A stretch of DNA of 64,000 nucleotides from contig CALRPI020000009.1 in the NCBI GenBank assembly GCA_943370025.1, forward strand, positions 28,562-92,561, given 5' to 3'. Of the stretch, positions 59,414-64,000 are shown piece by piece. Under the pieces are notes generated by a model. The model had not been told where the DNA came from, did no database searches, and saw only the letters and a list, made by a program, of their open reading frames with translations. The stretch's first letter is position 1, and every line of letters begins with the position of its first letter. The position numbers and the translations under genes are program-made. The DNA comes from JAAUUE01 sp943370025. GTDB taxonomy: Bacteria; Cyanobacteriota; Cyanobacteriia; Cyanobacteriales; JAAUUE01.

Positions 59414-59473
59414 ACAAGTATCTTAACATCGAGATACTTGTTATAATCTTGATATTAAGTATCTTGACTTCAA
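59414..59473. promoter_or_regulatory. Candidate MarR operators
   Basis: ACAAGTATCT / AGATACTTGT with an 8-base spacer (59414-59441), perfect arms. A second weaker site, AAGTATCTTGACTTCAAGG, lies at 59455-59473. Both sit between marR and the transporter. Confidence 0.6.
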
Positions 59474-59493
59474 GGTAATATTCATGCAATGAC

Positions 59494-59520
59494 TAGGTGG
59501 GGCGCTTTGCGCCCCACCTA
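59494..59520. repeat. Loop-poor hairpin before the transporter
   Basis: TAGGTGGGGCGC / GCGCCCCACCTA with loop TTT. It lies between the dyads and the transporter start and could act as an attenuator or be a repeat fragment. Confidence 0.55.
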
Positions 59521-59554
59521 TCACTACCCAAAATAAACAAGAGAGGTGATGAAC

Positions 59555-60013
59555 ATGAACGATCGACCATTTTATCTGCTTGCCCTAGCCATCCTTGCAG
59601 GCTGCGCTATCCCGGTGCAAGTTGCTCTCAATACCCTACTGCGCCGCTATGTTGGTGAACCTATGCAGGTGACTTTTGTTTCCTATCTTGTGGGAACCCT
59701 GACCTCTCTGGCAATCTGCTTCTTTGCTCGATATTCTCTGCCTACTTGGGCTTCTCTTGGTCAAACCTCGTGGTGGATGTGGGTGGGGGGAGCTTTAGGA
59801 ACCCTGTACGTGTGGGCAACAATTTTTGTCACCCTCAGAATTGGAGCTACTCTGGCGCTGGCTCTGACTACTGCCGGTCAGATGATCGCCGCTCTTTTTC
59901 TGGATCACTATGGAGCGATCGGGCTGACTAAACATACCGCCAGTCCTACCCGGATCGCCGGAGTTGTCTTAGTGGTGTTAGGTGTTTCCTTAGCTGCCTA
60001 TGTCAAAAAGTGA
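59555..60013 (+). CDS. DMT-family transporter (DUF606/YdcZ-like)
   Basis: A 152-aa membrane protein with about five hydrophobic helices. The repeat unit of the DUF606 family is seen: PFYLLALAILAGCAIPVQVA, LNTLLRRYVGEPMQVTFVSY, WWMWVGGALGTLYVWATIFV and LALALTTAGQMIAALFLDHY. These half-size proteins pair to export small molecules. I chose the third Met codon (59555) with GAGAGG 8 bp upstream. It is flanked by two MarR genes and is probably regulated by at least one. Confidence 0.85.
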   Translation: MNDRPFYLLALAILAGCAIPVQVALNTLLRRYVGEPMQVTFVSYLVGTLTSLAICFFARYSLPTWASLGQTSWWMWVGGALGTLYVWATIFVTLRIGATLALALTTAGQMIAALFLDHYGAIGLTKHTASPTRIAGVVLVVLGVSLAAYVKK

Positions 60014-60015
60014 TT

Positions 60016-60465
60016 TTAGCGATCTGGAGAGCTAGTCAATTTATTCAGAATCCCTAATAAAACCTGCACCTCAGTGGGATCAAGATGACAGGCAAAATAT
60101 TTTTCAATGCCTTTGCCATAAACCAGCCACATTCGATCGAGCATCTTAACTCCCGCCTCGGTCAGCACAGCAAAAGCCCCTCGGCGATCGCTAGGACATT
60201 TTTCTCGCTGAATTAATCCTGCCAGCTCTATGCGATCGAGTAAACGAGAGAGATTACTCCTAGTAATCAATACCGCTTCGGCAAGTTCATGGAGCCGGAG
60301 TTTCTGTTCTGAAACTTCTGACAAGGCAAACATCACGTCATACCAACCAAGGGGCGGCAGTCCAGCTTGGGCTAAATCCACCTCAATCTTCTCGATCAGG
60401 ATCACATGGGCAGTAAGAAACCTCCGCCATGCCAGATTATGGGCTTTACTAAGTTCAATACTCAT
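60016..60465 (-). CDS. MarR-family regulator (copy 2)
   Basis: A 149-aa winged-helix protein (LAWRRFLTAHVILIEKIEVD, LPPLGWYDVMFALSEVSEQK, LAEAVLITRSNLSRLLDRIE, CPSDRRGAFAVLTEAG). Its stop is 2 bp from the convergent transporter end. Between it and the GST gene lie a family A repeat and iterated GTTGCAATT motifs, which may be its binding sites controlling the GST. Confidence 0.92.
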   Translation of the reverse strand: MSIELSKAHNLAWRRFLTAHVILIEKIEVDLAQAGLPPLGWYDVMFALSEVSEQKLRLHELAEAVLITRSNLSRLLDRIELAGLIQREKCPSDRRGAFAVLTEAGVKMLDRMWLVYGKGIEKYFACHLDPTEVQVLLGILNKLTSSPDR

Positions 60466-60551
60466 GTATTTAGATATCCATTTATACAGTGGTTAGAGCG
60501 ATAAGACGTTCCGCCCTCGGTGGGGGCGGAACATCTTACTAATAGCTTCTT

Positions 60552-60659
60552 ACAGCAGTTTGAGAGTGGGCTGAGGGTCGTCGAAGTTCACTCTCAGACC
60601 CAACATTGATAGGACTTTCAATATTTGTGGCATGTCTCATTTGAACGCAAAGTGCTGTA
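60552..60659 (+). repeat. Family A dispersed repeat, copy 8
   Basis: ACAGCAGTTTGAGAGTGGGC, cassette GGCTGAGGGTCGTCGAAGTT, right half ending AACGCAAAGTGCTGTA. A smaller hairpin (GTTCCGCCC / GGGCGGAAC, near 60508) lies just before it. Confidence 0.87.
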
Positions 60660-60667
60660 GTTAAAAA

Positions 60668-60780
60668 TAATATTATCGCAATTGCAACGAAATATAAAGT
60701 TTTAGATGGGATGGTTGCGGTTGCAATTAGTTTGCGATATACCTAAATTAAATTGTAATTGCAACTAGTTGAGGTATACC
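60668..60780. promoter_or_regulatory. Iterated GTTGCAATT motifs before the GST gene
   Basis: ATCGCAATTGCAACG (60674 region), GGTTGCAATTAGTTTGCGAT (60718 region) and TTGTAATTGCAACTAG (60751 region) repeat a CAATTGCAAC / GTTGCAATT core in both directions, and GGTATACC closes the region before the ATG. It looks like a multi-site operator for a dimeric regulator. Confidence 0.5.
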
Positions 60781-61488
60781 ATGAGCATTGACGTAAAAAC
60801 AACCATTGAAGATCGCAAAACCTTAGATTTCATCCCCAAACTAGAATTAATCAGTCATCACCTTTGTCCATACGTGCAACGAGCCGTCATTACCTTACTA
60901 GAGAAAAATATTCCCCACGAACGAACCTACATCGACCTAGCCCACAAGCCGGAATGGTTTGATCAGATATCACCCCTAGGGAAAGTTCCTCTACTGAAAG
61001 TCAATGAGGAAGTTTTGTTTGAATCGGCGGTTATTTGTGAGTATTTAAATGAAATTACCCCCGGTTCTTTGCACCTTGATGATCCCTTGCAAAAGGCAAA
61101 ACATCGGAGTTGGATTGAATTTGGCTCAAGCATCCTCAATATTATTGCGGGATTCTATAATGCTCCTGACCAAGAGGGTTTTGAGCAGAAGCGAGGGGAA
61201 CTAGCTAGTAAATTCCTGTGGCTTGAGCAATATCTGGGCGCAGATGGCTACTTTGCGGGGGAAAAGTTCTTGCTGGTTGATGGAGTGTATGGAACCATCT
61301 TTCGATACTTTGATGTGTTTGATGCGATCGATGATTTTGGTATTTTTACCAATACGCCAAAGGTCAAAAATTGGCGGCAACTCCTACAAAGTCGTCCTTC
61401 CATCCAACAGGCAGTTACGGAGGATTATCACCAGCGTCTCCTGTTATTCCTTAAACAACGTCATGGGTATCTCTCCACCCTCATCTAG
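60781..61488 (+). CDS. Glutathione S-transferase family protein
   Basis: A 235-aa protein. The N-terminal thioredoxin-like domain (about 18-95) has LISHHLCPYVQRAVITLLEK with Cys in CPYV, as in omega/lambda-like classes, the cis-Pro in LGKVPLLKV and the glutathione-binding ESAVICEYLNE. The C-terminal helical domain follows (KHRSWIEFGSSILNIIAGFY). Cys-type GSTs act as thiol transferases or reduce dehydroascorbate and quinones. I chose ATG at 60781. The upstream repeated motifs suggest induction by a regulator nearby. Confidence 0.88.
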   Translation: MSIDVKTTIEDRKTLDFIPKLELISHHLCPYVQRAVITLLEKNIPHERTYIDLAHKPEWFDQISPLGKVPLLKVNEEVLFESAVICEYLNEITPGSLHLDDPLQKAKHRSWIEFGSSILNIIAGFYNAPDQEGFEQKRGELASKFLWLEQYLGADGYFAGEKFLLVDGVYGTIFRYFDVFDAIDDFGIFTNTPKVKNWRQLLQSRPSIQQAVTEDYHQRLLLFLKQRHGYLSTLI

Positions 61489-61494
61489 AACTAT

Positions 61495-61592
61495 AGCTGT
61501 CACTAAGTAGGTTATGTTTTGGGAACCCTCATGGAGCGAGGGTTCCCAAAACTAAAATCATCTCCACACCCTTAGCAGTTGCCATCCAAAAA
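61495..61592. repeat. Family D repeat, copy 2
   Basis: TATAGCTGTCACTAAGTAGG, hairpin GGGAACCCTC / GAGGGTTCCC, then AAATCATCTCCACACCCTTA and GCAGTTGCCAT. It is a longer form than the copy at 51428. Confidence 0.6.
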
Positions 61593-61610
61593 ATATTTCT
61601 AAATTGCCCA

Positions 61611-61624
61611 CACGATATATCGTG
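61611..61624. promoter_or_regulatory. Perfect palindrome CACGATATATCGTG before padR
   Basis: A 14-base perfect dyad 50 bp upstream of the PadR gene, followed by a TTACGTTATATC -10-like segment. Likely the PadR autoregulatory operator (PadR sites are usually ATGT/ACAT-type dyads, so this is a variant). Confidence 0.55.
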
Positions 61625-61673
61625 ATGTGTTACGTTATATCTATAAAGCAAAAAACAACCTAGGAGATGACCT

Positions 61674-62294
61674 ATGTTTAGACGATTTTCTGTACCTATG
61701 CCTGTTTTGGTAGGACTCGGATTAGAGGAAGCTTTGGGCAGTCACTGTTTTCACCACAGCCGACATCATGGTAGAGGTGCGAGTGGCAAAGATTTTTGGG
61801 GAGAAATGTTCGATCGCGGTTGGGGTGACGAGCAACGCACTCGCCGTGGAGACATTAAATTCCTGCTGTTGGAACTCCTCTCCGAGCAACCCTGCCATGG
61901 TTATGAACTGATCAAACAAATAGAAAGCCGGTATGGCGGATTCCGTCGTCTTAGTCCCGGTTCTGTGTATCCCACTTTGCAAATGCTAGAAGATGGTGGT
62001 TATGTCACCAGCGAAACTAGAGAAGGCAAGCGAGTTTATACAATTACTGAAGAAGGGAGACAGTTACTGAGCGATCGAGTTCAAGATAGCCCTGCCGATT
62101 CCCCTTGGGATCCCTTTAAAAACCTAACTTCTGGCAGACCGCAGGAACTGATGGCTCTCCGGAAAGCCGCCATGGAGCTAGCCGGAGCAGTTATGCAAGT
62201 TGCCAGAAGTGGTGATTCTGAGCAAATAAGTAGAGCGCAGGCACTTCTAGAGCAGACAAAGCGGGATATCTATACAATTCTGGCTGAAAAGTAA
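61674..62294 (+). CDS. PadR-family transcriptional regulator
   Basis: A 206-aa protein. A His/Arg/Gly-rich N-terminus (SHCFHHSRHHGRGASGKDFW, about 22-42) that could bind metal or haem precedes the PadR winged helix (about 60-140; RGDIKFLLLELLSEQPCHGY, ELIKQIESRYGGFRRLSPGS, YPTLQMLEDGGYVTSETREG). The C-terminal coiled-coil dimerisation helix follows. AGGAGATGACCT precedes the ATG. Targets unknown; the palindrome upstream suggests autoregulation. Confidence 0.92.
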   Translation: MFRRFSVPMPVLVGLGLEEALGSHCFHHSRHHGRGASGKDFWGEMFDRGWGDEQRTRRGDIKFLLLELLSEQPCHGYELIKQIESRYGGFRRLSPGSVYPTLQMLEDGGYVTSETREGKRVYTITEEGRQLLSDRVQDSPADSPWDPFKNLTSGRPQELMALRKAAMELAGAVMQVARSGDSEQISRAQALLEQTKRDIYTILAEK

Positions 62295-62300
62295 ACAGAA

Positions 62301-62375
62301 TAGGACTTTCGCCTTTGAACATTTTTGTGGGCTTTGACGACCCTCAGCCCGCAAAAACGTCCGAGATCCTCAATA
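62301..62375. repeat. Family E half copy fused to family A copy 9
   Basis: AATAGGACTTTCGCCTTTGA, then a hairpin around GGGCTTTGACGACCCTCAGCCC with CATTTTTGTGGG / CCGCAAAAACGTCC arms. The right outer arm is missing; family A copy 9 starts 4 bp later. Confidence 0.6.
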
Positions 62376-62378
62376 ATT

Positions 62379-62486
62379 ACAGCACTTTGCGTTCACATGA
62401 GACATACTGCAAATATTGAAAGTCCTATCAATGTTGGGTTTGAGAGTGGTCTGAGGGTCGTCGAAGCCCACTCTCAAACTGCTGTA
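62379..62486 (-). repeat. Family A dispersed repeat, copy 9 (reverse orientation)
   Basis: ACAGCACTTTGCGTTCACAT to CAAACTGCTGTA, with inner cassette GGTCTGAGGGTCGTCGAAGC. The cassette matches that of copy 8 at 60552. Confidence 0.87.
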
Positions 62487-62659
62487 GTTGACATTGCATA
62501 AGGCCTATGAAGTTTAGACTAAATTTAAAAAGATGGAAGTGTTCTCAAAAGTCGGGAATCTAACCCAAATCCTCTCCTTAATCCCAAAATATCCTCCAGA
62601 TTCTTGACTTTTCCTCGTTAAAACTATTCATCTCCACCAAAGTGTCAGCTTTTTACAAT

Positions 62660-63030
62660 TTTCCAACCCCATGGTTGGAGCAAAAAAATCACTCTATTTT
62701 TTGTGATTTTTTAACCCTATTAGTAGGGCAGGGTGAAGCAAAAAAATCACTCTATATTTCTACGGTTTTTCTATATTTCTACGATTTTTCGATCCCATGG
62801 GTGGAGAAAAAATCACTCTATTGTCTACAATTTTTAACCCTATTAGTGGGGCAGAGTGAAGCAAAAAAACACTCTATTTTTTGCGATTTTTAGATCCCAT
62901 GGTTGGAGCAAAAAATCACTCTATTTTTTATGATTTTTTCATCCCATGAGTAGGGCAGGGGGGAGCAAAAAAATCACTCTATTTTTTATGATTTTTTAAC
63001 CCCGTGGGTAGGACAGGGGGGAGCCGTAAG
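62660..63030. repeat. Imperfect tandem repeat array, about 57-bp unit
   Basis: The core CAAAAAAATCACTCTATTTT occurs about six times (near 62681, 62740, 62805, 62862, 62909, 62966), each preceded by a (T)CCCATGGKTGGAG or CCCTATTAGTAGGGCAGGGT segment and followed by GATTTTT. Two subtypes (Cccatggttggag and ccctattagtagggcagggtgaag) alternate. Spacing ranges from 47 to 65 bp. It extends into the 3' end of the leftward DUF6439-like gene. With the repeats above it fills 62295-62985. Confidence 0.85.
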
Positions 63031-63264
63031 AGATCGATCGAGCCAACCAGACGCTTGGTTAAATCTTTCTAGAGCCTCTTGGGGCTGATCCTTGAGGAGA
63101 AATACTAAAGCTGCGGCTGCTTGTTCCCCCGCCCTAGCAGGGCGATTTGCTTGGAGACGATGCCAGTCTGTAGGAGTAATGGCAAGGCGATCGGCTAGAG
63201 CTTGAGCAAGTTCTAGTGTAGTTAGCTCTTCTAGGGTTTTAGAAAGTTGGCTTAGGGGAGTCAT
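62986..63264 (-). CDS. DUF6439-like small protein, 92 aa
   Basis: A 92-aa helical protein: LSKTLEELTTLELAQALADR, LAITPTDWHRLQANRPARAG, EQAAAALVFLLKDQPQEALE and RFNQASGWLDRSL. It matches the small cyanobacterial DUF6439 family as I remember it. The last 11 or so residues (PPCPTHGVKKS) are encoded by the first unit of the tandem repeat array, so the natural C-terminus has probably been replaced. Function unknown. It lies 49 bp downstream of the Fur gene and may be co-transcribed with it. Confidence 0.7.
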   Translation of the reverse strand: MTPLSQLSKTLEELTTLELAQALADRLAITPTDWHRLQANRPARAGEQAAAALVFLLKDQPQEALERFNQASGWLDRSLTAPPCPTHGVKKS

Positions 63265-63313
63265 GGCGGTTAGTTCCTAGTGTTGATGACGTTTTTACTG
63301 GTAATTGCTGTAA

Positions 63314-63832
63314 TCAATGATCGTGCCCCTTAGAACTTTCAAAAATAGAACGAGAACACGACCAGTTACTAGGGAGAGAAGAGGGCCAACCCATGCGGAC
63401 TGCCTCAGGACAGATAGTATGAATTGTCAACTGGCAATCAATTAGTTGAAAACCAAGTTTTTCGACTTGCTTTAAGCCCTGCTTGAGAATAGTATCGCTC
63501 TTAAATTCTAGGGTGCTGTTGCACTGCAAACAAACTAAGTGATGGTGATGGTAGGGATAGGGCTGATTTAATTCATAGTGTTTATGGCCTTCCGCCAGCT
63601 CTAGTTCCCGGAGGATGCCCATGCGAGCCATGAGCTTAATACTACGATAAATGGTAGATAAACTAACTTCTTCCCCCCGCTGGGTAAGTAAATCATGGAG
63701 TTCTTCAGCGCTGAGATGATTTCCTTTGGGGAGGTTCTGAAAAACATGGAGGATGGTTTCTCGCTGGGGAGTGAGGCGCCAACCCCTGGCATTGAGTTCC
63801 GATTTAAGGGATGCTGCGGTGTAGTTAACCAT
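63314..63832 (-). CDS. Fur-family regulator (PerR/Zur-like)
   Basis: A 172-aa Fur protein. The DNA-binding part is RGWRLTPQRETILHVFQNLP, LSAEELHDLLTQRGEEVSLS and TIYRSIKLMARMGILREL. The regulatory metal site is seen in EGHKHYELNQPYPYHHHHLV. One structural CxxC (VCLQCNS) is present, but the second CxxC expected near the C-terminus is replaced by ICPEAVRMG, and the tail (SLPSNWSCSRSIF) is unlike the family. The sequence around NLPKGNHLSAEELHD is that of cyanobacterial PerR/Fur-like proteins. It may have altered zinc binding. A Fur-box-like dyad lies upstream. Confidence 0.88.
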   Translation of the reverse strand: MVNYTAASLKSELNARGWRLTPQRETILHVFQNLPKGNHLSAEELHDLLTQRGEEVSLSTIYRSIKLMARMGILRELELAEGHKHYELNQPYPYHHHHLVCLQCNSTLEFKSDTILKQGLKQVEKLGFQLIDCQLTIHTICPEAVRMGWPSSLPSNWSCSRSIFESSKGHDH

Positions 63833-63909
63833 AAAAAAACTATTTTAAAATACCCATTATTAATAAGCATAGTTTAGAGACTAGACAAGTTGCAACAAAA
63901 ATGTCTAAT

Positions 63910-63924
63910 TGAGAATGAATCTCA
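63910..63924. promoter_or_regulatory. Fur-box-like dyad TGAGAATGAATCTCA
   Basis: An inverted repeat TGAGA/TCTCA around ATGAA, 77 bp upstream of the Fur-family start. It resembles the centre of Fur-type boxes and could serve autoregulation. Confidence 0.45.
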
Positions 63925-63940
63925 CCAAATCTTAACTATT

Positions 63941-64000
63941 AAGACTTACGCACTGCCAACGAATTATAAGGAGTTGTGGATGTTGTTGCCGGCGCTCCGC
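63941..64000. repeat. Family E repeat, cut by the window end
   Basis: AAGACTTACGCACTGCCAAC, GAGTTGTGGATGTTGTTGCC and GGCGCTCCGC at the edge match the reverse strand of the copy at 56338, including the GGCGCTCCGC tip. The other arm is outside the window. Confidence 0.75.

Noticed and set aside
62660..63030. Possible CRISPR array from regularly spaced AT-rich units
   Set aside because: The segments between the conserved cores are similar to each other instead of unique, unit length varies from 47 to 65 bp, and no cas gene is nearby. It is a tandem repeat.
1..64000. GCGATCGC octamers as specific regulatory sites
   Set aside because: HIP1 octamers are spread through coding and non-coding DNA across the window, as is usual in many cyanobacteria. 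Single copies say nothing about local regulation.

Overview
The window is from a cyanobacterium. The octamer GCGATCGC (HIP1) occurs throughout, and the gene content includes a high-light-inducible protein, a CrtW-type carotenoid ketolase, ComFB, XisH/XisI, a SigG-like ECF sigma factor and many Uma2/DUF29/DUF433-type genes. I cannot name the genus; a filamentous lineage of the Pseudanabaena type would fit, but that is a guess. I recognise no rRNA or tRNA gene.

Layout. 1-5351: part of an integrated element (XRE regulator and small genes leftward; primase/DUF3987 helicase and tyrosine integrase rightward; ribbon-helix-helix protein). 5572-8578: leftward housekeeping genes (LON-substrate domain, anti-sigma/ECF sigma pair, ComFB). 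9178-11248: acyl desaturase and Uma2 nuclease. 11523-19059: three tandem paralogous HTH-NACHT STAND NTPases, related to bacterial NLR-like defence proteins. 19521-33321: a rightward stress island with two YflT/DUF1269-type proteins, Mn catalase, a third such protein, a BON lipoprotein, small membrane protein, PRC-barrel protein, a HAD phosphatase-HerA ATPase fusion, a tight TspO / haem-oxygenase-like / DUF3891 / methyltransferase cluster, Hlip, CrtW, a secreted helical protein and Dps. 33562-38285: HEAT-like protein, a decayed group II intron maturase carrying a 173-bp MITE, and a P-type ATPase. 38743-47821: SDR/HxlR pair, PlsY-PEP-synthase fusion, adenylate cyclase, pentapeptide, rhodanese, sterol-desaturase and pilin-like genes. 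48130-51148: broken Uma2, xisH/xisI, and a TPP riboswitch with thiC. 51466-56197: DsbA-like, a second oxidoreductase/HxlR pair, zinc-ribbon and ComM-like genes. 56516-58830: a toxin-antitoxin graveyard around a TOPRIM protein. 58891-63832: two MarR, one PadR and one Fur regulator with a transporter and a GST.

Intergenic space is filled with palindromic dispersed repeats, which I group as follows. Family A (about 105 bp) has ends ACAGCAGTTTG and AAAGTGCTGTA and a variable inner hairpin. Family B (about 100 bp) has ends TAGCGATCCTAAAT and GATTTAGGAYTGCTATA and an inner hairpin around CCCGCC/GGCGGG. Family C carries GGGCGGTTGAAACCGC. Family D carries TAGCCGTCACCAAG and CAACCCCCTTGGCG. Family E has ends AGGACTTACGCA and TGCGTAAGTCCT. 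Several genes start or stop inside these repeats.

All assignments come from reading the sequence and from knowledge of the families. No search, alignment program or folding program was run.
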